Source: Nymphaea colorata (lineage: Eukaryota > Streptophyta > Magnoliopsida > Nymphaeales > Nymphaeaceae). From it: a stretch of DNA of 64,000 nt. The notes under the pieces were generated by a model. The model had not been told where the DNA came from, made no database searches, and saw only the letters and a list, made by a program, of their open reading frames with translations. The stretch spans positions 11,032,505-11,096,504 of the forward strand of contig NC_045140.1 of NCBI RefSeq assembly GCF_008831285.2, given 5' to 3'. Made by a program: the position numbers and the translations under genes. Below, in pieces: positions 45,301 through 59,345 of the stretch; the first letter of the stretch is position 1, and each line of letters opens with the position of its first letter.

Positions 45301-46379
45301 GTACGGTTTGAAGCAGTAACCTAAACAGTGGTTTTTGTCTTTCACAAGGCAATTACAAAGCTTTAATACAGAGCAAACCAGGCTAGCCCAATGTGTATAT
45401 GTCTAGAAAAGTGGGAGTTTCTTTTGTATTCTATCATTATATGTCGATGACATTCTGTTGATCGAAAACGATAACTATATGATATCCAAAACAAAGACTT
45501 GGTTGAATGAGAACTTCAAAATGAAGAACATGGGTGAAGCATCCTATATATTAGGAATAAAGATCACTCGAGATAGAACTCGAGAATTCTGAGTTTGAGC
45601 GAACAATGATATATTGATTATATCTTGAAAAGGTTCTGAATGCAAAATTGCAAACCAATTGTAAGTCCTATAGCTAAAAGTGCAAATCTAAGCAGGATCA
45701 ATGGTCTTAGAGAAGAACAACAGAAATTAAATGTTCGTTATGCATATGTTGTTGCAGTTTAATATATCTAATGCTTTGTACAAGACCAGACATAAGTTTT
45801 CCTGTCGGCCTTGTGAGTCGTTACCAAAGTAATCCTGGTTGGCCTCACTGGAAAGCAGTTAAAAGATTTTTTTGGTATATTAAAGGAACTAAAGGACTGA
45901 AATTATCATATCAAGCAAATGAGCTAACTTTAGTTGGTTATACCGATGCTGATTTTGCTGGTTGTAAAGACGATAATAAGTTCACATCTGGATATGTATT
46001 TCTCTTTGAAGGTTGAGCGATAGCCTGGTCCTATAAAAAATAGGGATGTGTTGTTCTGCACACACAAGAAGCAGAATATGTAGCATGCAATGTTGCAACT
46101 ACATTTGTTGTATAGATAGATCAGTTTTTGAAAGACTTGAAATTAAATCTTGATCATGAACCAGTTCAACTATATTGTGATAATCAGACAATAATATTTA
46201 ATTCAAAGAGTAAACATATAATGGTAAAATATCATTATGTCCATGAAATGATTGAGAAAAATGAAATTTCAGTTGAATACATGTCTACCAATGACATGGT
46301 AGCAGATCCCCCAACTAAGGGAATATTTGAATACTTGTTTACCAAGCATGTGACCCATATGGGGCTAAGATATATATAA
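42345..46379 (+). pseudogene. gag-pol of the copia element, many stops and frameshifts
   Basis: Gag starts MTSRVGALELVKTEKLN with NFHVWKHRIM. The zinc knuckle is CYKCKKLEFIKKNC, with the expected His replaced by Phe. The pre-integrase part has ERLDHVNINKMK and CEVCLYKKM. The integrase end has FWGEAVLTTIYTIN and TPYDRWTGVKPDL, then CVFIGYLKGSKCY. The RT begins WVNAMDEEIESIKNNKVWEL, and its catalytic YVDD is at 45440-45451. RNase H has GYTDADFAGCKDD, then QLYCDNQT-like VQLYCDNQTI, and ADPPTKG near the end. More than ten disruptions prevent any product. Confidence 0.9.
43175..43320 (+). repeat. 50-bp tandem triplication within the copia gag
   Basis: 'atcaagaggactttgacaaa' plus 'gaagtcatttgtattgtgtc' plus 'agaaagaaaa' occurs three times with an exact 50-bp period. 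Fifty is not a multiple of three, so each copy shifts the frame. It probably arose by replication slippage after the element died. Confidence 0.9.
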
Positions 46380-46539
46380 AAGTTTGTGATAGAAAACCAT
46401 TCAATGAAAAACCTCACTACAAACTTTGAACTAAATTCAAGTTACGATAGACAAACCAATTATAGAAAACCACATAACAAAAGATCATGAAAACCCACAT
46501 AGTGGAAGCAAACTGGTGGTCTCATGATCAAGTGGGAGA

Positions 46540-46936
46540 TGTTGGATAGTGGCCCTGAGCCTTATCATTCCTCTTGTACTGCAAGAGAATCCTCTATAGT
46601 TACGAAATTAAAACATGAAATTGATTACAAAATCAATATTAGCATTTACAATCTTACCATAATTTCTCCCTGCCATAACTATTGTTGGGATTTGGAAAAT
46701 TCTGAGAGGCGGACTATAAAGCTCAATGTATGTTCATCAAATTGGTTGATCATCAATTAGCCAAGCTGTGCCTCCCAGAAGCAAACCCGTGAATCCCCAT
46801 TTCTCTTTTGCTTCTTTGTTTCCCTTCCATTGTTTACAAGTACTGCTTCTTCACGTTTGAGACGCTGCTGGTGGGTAGACCTACTGCACAACTGAGAGCC
46901 TAACACAAACGTTGTTCTGCTGCAAAAATCCCATCA
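46540..46936 (+). repeat. 3' LTR of the copia element
   Basis: It is 397 bp, with the same start and end as the 5' LTR and tataaag at 46715-46721. The purine tract 'aagtgggaga' precedes it directly. Confidence 0.92.
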
Positions 46937-47169
46937 AAGGGCAGCCTTAGTTATCTGCTAGGGCAAGAGTCATTGCCAATAATCTCATTGGCAACAACAT
47001 TAAGGCTATTGGCTATGATAAGAGACATTGCCAATAGCATGTATTGCAGTTGTGACTCATCGAAGTGAAGCTGGCGACAATGTTGTAGGATGATTGGCAG
47101 TTGCTAGATAGACAAGCGCTTGGAGTTATTCACTTAACACTGGCCAAAAACTGTCGCTTTCAATATCGT

Positions 47170-47860
47170 CAATGTGAAGACCACCGCGGCCTGATGAAGG
47201 CGCAATATGTATGAAAAACCCTCTACTTTTAATAAGGTTTATCTTATGCATCGTTTATTTAATTTGAAGATGATTGAAGGTGCTTCAGTTGATAATTATG
47301 TAAATGAGTTTTATGTGATTATGTCTCAATTGAGTTCTATGAACAACAAATTTGATGATGAAGTTCAAGCCTTGATTCTTTTGTCATTGCTGCCTGAAAG
47401 TTGGGATGCGACTATGACTGTAGTGGTTAGTTCTCATGGATCTAACATGTTAAAATTTATCGATATTCGCAAAAAATATTCATAGAAGAGAAGCATGAGA
47501 GACTTTTTCTGTTGCCCTGAATATTCAAGGTAGGGGAATGACGAACCGACACAATCAAGAAAAAGCTTAGAAAAATGATGCCCTAGCCTTGAATCTGCAT
47601 AGCTCTATTGAATCTTGGATTTTAGATTTTGGTGCATCTTTTCATTCTACTTCGTGTAAGGAAAGTATGCAAAATTACGTTGCAAGCAATTTTAGAAATG
47701 TCTATCTTGCAGATAATGAACCACTAGATATTGTGGGAAAGGGTGACGTCCATATACGAATACAAAATGAGCATCTGGTAAAACTGAAAGATGTTAGACA
47801 TGTTTTGAGTCTAAGGACAAATCTAATCTCTATTGTAATTAGTGTATGCCAAATGTGAGC
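47170..47860 (+). pseudogene. second copia gag-protease fragment, different family
   Basis: MYEKPSTFNKVYLMHRLFNL, then FYVIMSQLSSMNNKFDDEVQ and LILLSLLPESWD, is the core of a copia gag. About 100 bp on, ESWILDFGASFHSTSC is the protease, with Phe replacing Ser/Thr in the D-S/T-G triad, and VYLADNEPLDIVGKGDVHI is its expected continuation. It ends after NLISIVISV. No RT follows and the flanks show no LTR, so it is a truncated relic. It sits about 230 bp beyond the complete copia element. Confidence 0.8.
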
Positions 47861-47914
47861 CCTACTACTAATATGCAAATTTACTTTCATGTCCAAACAT
47901 TGGATATGCATGTG

Positions 47915-48200
47915 AGTGTGAGATAACAAATATGTATGAAATAACAAATAAGTATGAAATAATGTTTATGAGGTAACAAAAAATTTATGAGATAATGAGA
48001 TAACAAACAAACGGATGTTATGAGATAACGTTAAATATGAGATAATGTTTATGAGAAAACAAAATATTTATACAATAATGAGATAAAGAACGGATGTATA
48101 AGATAATGAGATAACATTTATGAGATAATAAAATAACGAACAGATGTATGAGATAATGCTAAACATAAGTATAAGATAATGAAATAGCGCTATGAGTGAG
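47915..48200. repeat. degenerate 'tatgagataatg' minisatellite
   Basis: Many variants of 'gtatgagataatg' and 'agataacaaa' follow one another with no fixed period. Non-coding. Confidence 0.75.
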
Positions 48201-50017
48201 ACAAAAAAACGAAGACACTTTTTTATTGCTTAAAGGGGTATATTGGTAATTACAATGCATATACGAACTGAAAAATTTTCTTTTATGGAATCCTCAAGTC
48301 TTTTTTTGTAGTTTCCTTTTTTTTGTCCCTATAAAAGGTTTCTTTTTATATTAATCATGGGTATTTTCTGTCATTATTAAAATGGCGCATAAAATTTCAT
48401 ACATGGAGACGACGTGTATACCAACTTCAACTTAGTCGAGGCAGTGTGTCTTCAATTTGGTGTCATTCTTCATTCGATTGACCTCAATAAACTGTGCCCA
48501 TGGAATTAATCTACTGACCGAGTTCGTAGTGGGCCCTCATGCCTAACAAACTATGCTATGCCCCTTGGGCATGCACCTTTTTTACGTTTAAAGCCAGGTT
48601 CCTAGATTTTTTTTTTGTTCCAAATTATCTTCCTGATTTCACGTCACTCCAAGAATCATTCAATCAATTTTGTTATTAAACAAATCAAAAGAAGATTTGG
48701 TGCTAACTGCCAGAGTAACTGCGCCGTATGAGCAGTTAAGTTTCCCAATGACCGTGTATTTAAAAATCATAGATGGATCACCTAAAATCTTAAAAAAACA
48801 CGTCCCCATAATTTCTCTAAAGGTTATGTTCATTAATAATTCAAAAATGAAGGACGAACAAGCTCGGGCAGCACAAATTAGAAATATTTTGGAAAACTTG
48901 TGGTGTCCTCCTTTACAACCAAACCGCGGTTTATTTAGTCACCACAAAGGTCTTTCTCTCTCTTTTATATATATATCCTTTCTGCCATGAAAATCAAACT
49001 ATAACCTTTATTTTGCCATGCTGCTATATTTTATGTTTATATTTTGCGACAGCTTGTGGTTGAGCAGATATCGGTATCCGTTCATCAACAGCAAGAAGGA
49101 CATCCACGCCGCAAGCGACATTAAATGTTCTATACTTCTATGTGGATATATGTGGCCGTATCAATTAGCTGACTGGTTGGATCTATGTGATCACCCGCAT
49201 GATCTTGAATCCATTTAGCTAATATTAAGGGGTTCTTTGATGAGGCCGGAATTGTGGGATTCTAGAACTAAAATTCTGGTTTTTGCCGAAGTAGGAATTA
49301 TGTTATCAAACAAAGAATTTTGATTCAAGAATTATAGGCTCATCCTTAAACCAAAAATATGGAATTGTAATTCTACCATAAGAGGTGGAGTTATTATTCT
49401 GGAATTTTAGATTTTTTTTTTCTTTAGAGTACATGTCATGATAGCTTACTTCATTCATTCTAAAATTAATTTTAATTCTTATTTATTCAGTTTTCATTCT
49501 GGAAATAAAATTCCAAACTGTCAAATACAAAGGGAAATTAGAACTGAAATTTTCATTCCAATTACTAGTTTGAAGTGTAATTTTGTTTCTACAATTTCAA
49601 TTATAGAATCAAAACTCAACCATGAAATGCCTGTAATCAAATTTAGACTGTTTTGCATTTTCATAACTGAGTTTGAGTCCAAATACAATAGCCGACTGTT
49701 CTTGATAAAGATTAAACCTGATTACATATACACGTAAGATCTTATGTGAATCTGTAAATTTGATTTTAGTATGATTACATATTATCCATTTACTTCATTT
49801 AAGTGGATGTTGACAATGAACATCAGGCCTTCAATTTATTTTTTTAAGATCATAGCAACAAGGTTAATTGCGAAAAAAGAAAAAAAAATCTTCAAACATT
49901 ACATTTGGACAGTCTAGTTTTTGTCTTTGACACAATAGCCTGGTTTCTACCAATTTTCATATGTATATATAGGTAAGTAATTGGTAAACAACAGACCACC
50001 ATATGTATATATAAGTA
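48201..50017. other. AT-rich spacer
   Basis: A 106-codon frame (48670-48990) and others have no recognisable domain. Around 49230-49400 'aattctggtttttgcc' and related words occur in both orientations and may be an old MITE. Short pieces resembling the MITE at 50018 ('cagaccacc', 'taattggt') appear at 49975-50000. Confidence 0.35.
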
Positions 50018-51065
<1,048 letters not shown>

Positions 51066-51079
51066 ATAGAGAGAAAGAG

Positions 51080-52495
<1,416 letters not shown>

Positions 52496-52714
52496 ATGTC
52501 GAAGACATTGAACCACATTGCCTTTCCCAGTGGGATCTTCTCTCATGCCAAGCTCAGACATGGCTCTATCACCACCAAACGCCCTTCTGTGTCCTTCTCT
52601 TCCTCTTCTTCTGGTTGTTCTTCTGCATCATCTTTCCATGTTTCATGCTTTGACTACCAACAGTTTCATCTACGACGATGGCTTTCGTCCAGTCAATCTG
52701 ACCTTAACAGGTGA
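52496..52714 (+). promoter_or_regulatory. overlapping upstream ORF of the second kinase gene (candidate)
   Basis: An ATG at 52496, 49 bp before the kinase ATG, opens a 72-codon frame that runs into the kinase coding region in another frame. If the transcript starts upstream of 52496 it would reduce translation of the kinase; if it starts downstream the frame is irrelevant. The peptide has no domain. Confidence 0.3.
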
Positions 52715-54605
52715 ATCTGTGATCACTTCGTCCGGCGTTCTGCAATTGACCAATCGTCGCGGGCTATGGAGCGTGGGCCATGCATTCTACCACGATCCCC
52801 TGCAATTCAAGGATCCTTCAGATGCTTCAAACACCACTGCATCTTTTAGCACTCAATTCATATTTGCCATCGTCTCTGGAATTGAAACCCTTAGAGGCAG
52901 TGGCTTCACGTTTGCTGTCGCCCCTTCAATGCTGCCCAACACAACTGGTGGAGACTATCTAGGCCTTGTGAGAAACTCCAGCAATGGCAACTTCTCAAAT
53001 CATGTATTTGCTGTGGAATTCGACACGGTTTTGGGGACATGGTTGAGGGACATTAACGACAACCATGTGGGCGTCGACATCAATGGAGTAATATCCGACA
53101 CCTCCCAAACTGCTGCTTATTGCACAGACGATGGCAAGAATGAAACGATTGATCTGAAGTCGGGGAAGATGATCCAAGCATGGGTAGACTACAATGCAAA
53201 TGAAAAGTTGCTTAACGTAACCCTAGCTCCGATCCCATTTTCCTCCAAGCCAATCAGGCCTCTCATATCATACTCTGTTGATCTATACCCTGTTCTTCTT
53301 GACTTCATGTATGTTGGTTTCACTTCCGGCACCTCGAACTCTGCGAGCGATCACTACATTTTGGCATGGAGCTTCACAATCAATGGAAAATCCCAGGATC
53401 TAGACCTCTCTAACCTCCCCAAGATCTCCAAGAAAGAAGTACCAATATGGAAGTCTGCTAGTTTCCTGCCTTATACCACTGCCTTCACAGCACTGTTTTT
53501 TATTATGCTTGGTATCATTTCATACCTGGTCTACAGGACGAGAAAGCTTTCTGATACAGTTGAAGTGTGGGAGCAGGATTACCCACATAGGCTGCCTTAC
53601 AGGGAGATTTTCAATGCAACCAAAGGATTCTCTGAGAAGGAAGTATTGGGCAGAGGAGGTTTTGGTAGTGTTTATACTGGAGTACTACCCAGCAGCAGAA
53701 TGCAGGTTGCTGTCAAGAGAGTATCACACAATGGCAAACAGGGACTGAGGGAGTTTGTTTCAGAGGTGTCCAGCATGGGGAGGTTGAGACACAGGAACTT
53801 GGTTCAGTTGCAGGGTTGGTGCAGAAGGAAGGAAGAGCTTCTGCTTGTGTATGAATTCATGCCAAACGGCAGTCTCGACACTTTTCTGTTTGGCGAAAAG
53901 GAAAGGAACCTCAGCTGGGAAGAAAGGTTCAAGATACTTAATGGAATTGCTTCAGGCCTTCTGTATCTGCATGAAGGATGGGAGCAGGTTGTTGTTCACA
54001 GAGATGTGAAGGCAAGCAATGTCCTGCTAGATGCTCAATTGAATGGAAAGTTGGGAGATTTTGGGCTAGCTAGGCTGTATGAGCATGGGACTGATCCACA
54101 AACGACCCACATAGTGGGCACAGTGGGCTACATGGCGCCGGAGCTGTTGATCACTGGAAAGGCGACGGCAAGCTCAGATGTGTTCAGCTTTGGGGCTTTC
54201 CTTCTTGAGGTGGCCTGTGGAAGGAGGCCAGTTGAAATCACAAGGCCAAGTGATGAAGTTCTTCTAATGAGTTGGGTGTTCATGTGCTGGAAAAGGGGGG
54301 AATTGCTCAGTGTGATAGATGAGAGGCTGGAAATGAGGTACGTGAAGGCAGAGGCAGAGCTTGTGCTGAAGCTGGGAGTTTTGTGCTCACAGCTGAAACC
54401 AGAAGATCGGCCGAACATGCGGCAGGTGGTGCAGCTACTTAATGGAGACGTGCCACTGCATGAAGTTCCTTTAGAGAATCTGATAATTGAAGATGACAAT
54501 GACCATGACCAGCTAGCTGTAGCATATTCATCTTCAGACATACATATTTCTAGGTTCTGTTCCAGTTCACAGACAGAGAAAAGTACTGATACCTCTCGGA
54601 AGTAG
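52545..54605 (+). CDS. L-type lectin-domain receptor-like kinase (LecRK), class IV-like, second copy
   Basis: Intact and intronless, 686 codons from ATG 52545, or 681 from ATG 52560, which begins MALSPPNALLC directly before the hydrophobic signal peptide. Both are in frame and the second may be the used start. Numbering from 52560: signal peptide about 1-30; lectin domain about 34-278 with VEFDT (152-156) and DNHVGVD (167-173); membrane span 303-325; kinase with GRGGFGSVYTG (364-374), VAVKR with Lys386, HRD 480-482 (RD type), DFG 500-502, APE 526-528. The serine-rich tail is longer than in the first copy. Same plasma-membrane receptor role expected; ligand unknown. The close paralogy to the gene at 12079 suggests a local duplication. 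Confidence 0.95.
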   Translation: MPSSDMALSPPNALLCPSLPLLLVVLLHHLSMFHALTTNSFIYDDGFRPVNLTLTGESVITSSGVLQLTNRRGLWSVGHAFYHDPLQFKDPSDASNTTASFSTQFIFAIVSGIETLRGSGFTFAVAPSMLPNTTGGDYLGLVRNSSNGNFSNHVFAVEFDTVLGTWLRDINDNHVGVDINGVISDTSQTAAYCTDDGKNETIDLKSGKMIQAWVDYNANEKLLNVTLAPIPFSSKPIRPLISYSVDLYPVLLDFMYVGFTSGTSNSASDHYILAWSFTINGKSQDLDLSNLPKISKKEVPIWKSASFLPYTTAFTALFFIMLGIISYLVYRTRKLSDTVEVWEQDYPHRLPYREIFNATKGFSEKEVLGRGGFGSVYTGVLPSSRMQVAVKRVSHNGKQGLREFVSEVSSMGRLRHRNLVQLQGWCRRKEELLLVYEFMPNGSLDTFLFGEKERNLSWEERFKILNGIASGLLYLHEGWEQVVVHRDVKASNVLLDAQLNGKLGDFGLARLYEHGTDPQTTHIVGTVGYMAPELLITGKATASSDVFSFGAFLLEVACGRRPVEITRPSDEVLLMSWVFMCWKRGELLSVIDERLEMRYVKAEAELVLKLGVLCSQLKPEDRPNMRQVVQLLNGDVPLHEVPLENLIIEDDNDHDQLAVAYSSSDIHISRFCSSSQTEKSTDTSRK

Positions 54606-55876
54606 TACAGGAAGACAAAGTCAATCTCAAGTCTAGAACGACCAAATCTGCACCTGAACTATGGAAGCAACTTCGCCTGAAGCCTTCTTCTCGTTTCTTT
54701 GTGAGGATATGTTTGAGGGAGGACATGTGTAGCATTAAGCTAATAAGCATCATATGTAGTCGTCCAGTCATTTATCTCTTCGCTTGTGCTTCAATTTGTC
54801 ACTGTGCACTTGGAATTGTAATTGTTTGTCTTTTTGTTCATATCTTTTTCAGGGTCCCAAATGGTTGGACTCGTAAAGAAGAGCAGTCCTTCCATTCAAT
54901 CAGGCAGACGTTAATGCATTTGGGTAGTGTTGACTTGAACATCATGCATTACAATCTCCACATCATGTCAAAGTTGTCGCACCCAACTAATTCCAACCGT
55001 CTCTTCTTCCCTTTCCTTTGTCCACTCCGAAAATAAAGTCTAGCTAGCTAGTTTCACATATATCACTATCCAAGGAAAATAATATAGAATGAAGGACTAC
55101 CAACCACATATGGATTTGGCAAATGAGGTGAGACATATATGATCCTGCTTGTAAAAATTAATGAACAAGTAATATGAAGCTTTAAAACCACTGTACATCA
55201 TTGCTAAAATCACCGGAAACCATTGGTACACTAAAAATCGTCGTTAATGCCCTTGTCACGAGTACTCTATGTAACGAGTGCACCTTTATTATCTACTGAA
55301 GAAGAGTAAAAGGTAATATTTTCTTTTTGACTTGGAACTCAAACTTTTTCCAATTTCTTTCCAGATATCACATGTTTTCACGATTCCACCTTCCCAGGGT
55401 AACAGTTTCTTCCATGGACGATGGAACTCGTACCAACTGCCGTGAAAATGAATGATCATTTGTCTAAACAGTATGATGCCCATGCGACCAACAAATTAAC
55501 TCTTGGAAAAGTGTGGCATTATCGTAAACAAAGACAAGGGCAGCACCCTATATATCTCGGCAGCACTTTACTGTGTCATTTTGATAGAAAACTACTGTGT
55601 AATATATATTTTAGGACGTGAATTTTTCCAGCCATATGGATGCAGTGGCCTCTCAGGTATACAGCTCAATGCATTGTATACGACAGAGCATCTATATAGG
55701 CAGAGGATTTTTTTTCATTTACATATTCTATCAAACGTATTTTTCCGTTTTTAGCTAACTACTCTTCCTACATTTCTGACATTTTGTTAAATAAAGTCAA
55801 AATAGGTGAAAAGGTTCACGATAATGTGGATGCCCGCAAGTTAGTTGGTTCAAAGTTATATATATATATATATATG

Positions 55877-55913
<37 letters not shown>

Positions 55914-56170
55914 TAAAAACAAAACTAAACCTTAAGGGAGCTTTTGCTTACTTCCTATATGATAAATTTGAGATTTTGGCCACCGGCTGAGCATGTCAAA
56001 TTATTGTTTTAAACAGTAGTGAAATCTAATGCTTGCTTAAAGGAAGGATCCTCATAAAAGGGATTCTAGATGAGCTCAAATTTGAAATTTGATGTGGGCA
56101 GATGGTGGTACTTTGGACTGCAATTAGTAGTCATAAGTTTGCTTTTCATGAGTATCGAGGACCAAGGTCA
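54606..56170. other. spacer downstream of the second kinase gene
   Basis: Several frames of 60-110 codons without domains. A candidate polyadenylation signal AATAAA is at 55032-55037. AT and GA microsatellites lie at 55857-55908. No gene supported. Confidence 0.4.
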
Positions 56171-56179
56171 TATACACAC

Positions 56180-56417
56180 GTATGCTCGGTAGAAAATAAC
56201 CTATCTTTTAATTTAAAAGAGCAACCTAAAATAATTTCAAAGAAGAAGAGAGAGATCAACACATGACAGTAATGCAAGGGGAGTTACGTGGTTCGATCAT
56301 ATATTGATCTACATCCACGGAATGATGGTCTTCTTATTTTGAATTTTTCAACTCTCAGTATTACAAGTTTCCTTCTATGATTTTATACATCCATTGTAGA
56401 CATTAGAAGATCCAACA
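56180..56417 (-). repeat. 3' LTR (left part) of a minus-strand copia element
   Basis: On the minus strand a purine tract (ttgagagaga) is followed by TGTTGGATC starting at 56417. The region then reads 'gatcgaaccacgtaactcc', a phrase common in plant copia LTRs. Its far end is not defined, and no matching 5' LTR is in the window. Confidence 0.55.
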
Positions 56418-57830
56418 TCTCTCTCAATGTTTGAAAATTTGTTTCTCTTCATAGTCTTCTCCAATAGGAAATATCTTCTTGTCATCGTGTGCTCTATTTC
56501 CTTGATCATTGCTATCCCAATTTTGTCAAGTGTATCACCTTCTACTGTGGAGAGAACCGTTGAGTTGTTTCCTTCATTTTCGTTAACACCCCTCGTCAAT
56601 TTCATCTTGTCTTCGATAGGATTGAGATTGAACTTGATGACCTTTAATTTTGGCATTATTGCTCCATGCAGCTGCTTTAACAAAGGTTTGGTCAAGATGT
56701 CAGCAATTTGATCCTTGGTTGAAATATACTTAATGGCCAATTCTTCTTTTGCAAGCTTGTCTCTAACAAAGAGAATATCAATTTCTACATGCTTGCATCT
56801 ATAATGATATACTGGATGTGATGCTAGATATGTGGCTCCAATGTTATCACACCAAAGAATAGGTTCTCGTGATGAATTTACTCCAAGTTCTTGCAATAGA
56901 AATTGGATCCAAGTAACTTCAGCTGTTGCATTAGCGACGGCTTTATATTTCGCTTCAGTGCTGGAGCGAGATACCACATTTTGCTTCATTGAACTCCAAG
57001 AGACAAGGTTTTCTCCAAGGAAGATTGCATAGCCGCTAGTGGATTTTCTGTCATCCGAGCATCCAGCCCAATCTGCATCACTGTATGCTGAAATATCCAT
57101 TTCCGTACATGGTTTTAGACATAATCCATAATCAAAAGTTTGCTTTAGATACCTTAATATTCGCTTCACGGCTGCCCAACGAATGTTTGTTGGATTATGC
57201 ATATATTGACAAAATTTGTTCACTGCAAAAGATATGTCTAGTCTCGTCATTGTAGCATACTGTAGAGCTCCAACTATGCTTCTATATAAGCTTGGATCAT
57301 GGAAGGAAAACCCTGAATGTGCTGTCAAAGTTGGTGATGTAGCCATGGGTGTAGAAATTGGTTTGGCCCCTACCATATTTGTTTTCTTGAGTAACTCCAA
57401 AATATATTTTTGTTGAGACAAAATCAAGCCTTAAAGGTGTATCTTTTACTTCAATCCCCAAGAAAAAGTCTAGATCTCCTAGATCTTTGATTACGAATTC
57501 TAATTTGAAAGCTACAATCAGTTTTTGAATGTGCAAATTTGAACTACCTGTCAATATGATGTCATCCACATAAATGAGGATGTACATGACCACGTTTGGA
57601 TCCTTGTAGATGAAAAGCGAGGTATCTGTTTTGGCTCCTAGAAAACCCATCTTGTGAAGAAAAGTAATTAGACATGAAAACCAAGCTCTTGGGGCTTGTT
57701 TCAAGCCATAGAGCGCTTTATGTAACTTGCAAGTATGATTAGGATATTTTTTATCCTCAAATCCGGGCGGTTGAGACATGTAAACTTTTTCTTCTAGCTT
57801 TCCATGGAGAAAAACATTTTGGACATCCAA
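56375..57830 (-). pseudogene. copia reverse transcriptase and RNase H, minus strand
   Basis: Read on the minus strand: FLHGKLEEKVYMSQPPGF, HKALYGLKQAPRAWF, and catalytic YVDD in LIYVDDIILTG. A frameshift near 57415 is followed by QQKYILELLKKTNM. RNase H has SAYSDADWAGCSDDRKSTSG, then SSTEAKYKAVA, LWCDNIGATYLA, and KDQIADILTKPL. The last frame reads into the LTR. Only one clear frameshift breaks this part, so it is better preserved than the element at 40466. Confidence 0.9.
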
Positions 57831-58216
57831 TTGATTGATTTTCTACCTGCGACTCAAAGCAATAGTGAGTATCATTCTAATGGTTGTGGGTTAGACTACT
57901 GGGCTGAAGGTTTCAGTGTAGTCATTCCCTTCTTTTTGCTATATCCCTTGGCTACAAGTCTGGCTTCCCATCAGCCCTTCTTTTGATTTTGAAAACTCAT
58001 TTGCATCCTATAATATGTTTGGCATTAGAGGTAGGTACAAGACTCCAAGTTTGATTTTTGAGAAGAGCAAGATGTTCATTTTCCATAACTTCTTTCCAAT
58101 GTCTACTGGCAAGAGCTTCTTAAAGAGTATTGGGTTCAGACTCAGTAGTCAAATTTGATGTTGTAGATAGGACTAAAGGATATTTGGTTGCTAAATGGGT
58201 TTCATATTATGTATAT

Positions 58217-59345
58217 TTAGTGTTGGGCTTTAATAACAACTTGAGATCGTGTTGTCATACTATGGGTTCTAGTAGGTTCAATGATGAGCTCGACATTTTC
58301 CGATTGGACGTGGTCTTGGTGTTTCTCATTTGAACTAGATTGTATCAAATCGACTTTATCATCAAGTTTGGAAAGACTTTGACTTTCTTCTAGGTTGGAC
58401 GTATCATGGTGCTCCTCAATATCACTACTATGTTCATTGGTGTCTCTCGAGTGGTTATTGTTTGAAAAAAAACATGGGGACATATTGAGGTGGTTGTTGG
58501 TCATAGGAAATATGCTGCTCATTAAGCTTTTCTTTCTTGAATGGAAAAGAAGTTTCATTGAAGACGAAATGTAAAAATCTTTTTATTTTTTAAATTCAGG
58601 CAGTGGTAACCCTTGTGTTGAGGGGCATATCCAAGAAATACTCATCTTTCATATCTAAAATCAAGTTTGTGATTCACATAAGGTCTCAAACAGGGGTAAC
58701 ATTCACAACCGAAGACCTTAAGAAAATTGTAATATGGGATTTTTTGAAATAACTTTTCCAATGGTGAAAGATAATTGAGTATTTTGGTGGGCATGCGATT
58801 GATAAGGGATACAGCAGAATTGAAAACATAAGTCCAATAATTTTTGGGAATATTTGCTTCAGCTAGTATAGAGAGGCCAGTTTCAACGATGTGTTTGTGC
58901 CGTCTTTCAGCGATCCCATTCTGTTCAGGGGTGTGTGGGCAGCTTTTTCGGTGTCCTATGTCATTCTCGGATAAGAATGGTTGTAGGCTTTGATACTCAC
59001 CACCCCCGTCAGAATGCAAATATTTAATCTTGTGCCCTGTATGATTTTCAGCTAGTGCTTTAAAAGATTTAAAAGCAGTTCTAACATCAGATTTCAACTT
59101 AAGCAAATAAAACCATATATATCTAAAATATGCATCAACAAAAATAACATAGTAACGATAACCATTTGTTCCCATGATGGGGCAAGCCAGATATCAGAGT
59201 AGACAATCTCAATATTTCTTTTTAGCTACAAGCATTGGCAAGCGCAACATCCGAATTGACAAATGCCCCCTAAGTCCACTGGCCCTTAAACATGTTGCAA
59301 CGGTCACCACTCGTCAGACAAGGAAAGGGCGATATTGCCTCCCTT
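58217..59345 (-). pseudogene. copia integrase and linker of the same minus-strand element
   Basis: On the minus strand: YRYYVIFVDAYFRYIWFYL, KYLHSDGGGEYQSLQPFL, and TPEQNGIAERRHKHIVETG give the Asp, Asp and Glu of the integrase core. TILN-like KILNYLSPLEKLF and VFGCECYPCLRPY follow. A hydrophilic linker (58217-58558) precedes the RT. Upstream of about 59345 on this strand, gag and protease are missing. Confidence 0.85.

Larger units (their letters stand above)
40466..46936 (+). mobile_element. complete but inactivated Ty1/copia retrotransposon
   Basis: LTRs 40466-40859 and 46540-46936 both start tgttggatagtgg and end catca. AAGGG lies on both sides (40461-40465 and 46937-46941) as the 5-bp target duplication. 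The PBS tggtatcagagc is at 40861-40872 and the polypurine tract aagtgggaga just before 46540. Internal order gag, integrase, RT, RNase H gives the copia class. Coding frames are heavily broken. Confidence 0.93.

Noticed and set aside
48670-48990. 106-codon plus-strand frame
   Set aside because: No recognisable domain, poor start context and AT-rich flanks; kept only as spacer.
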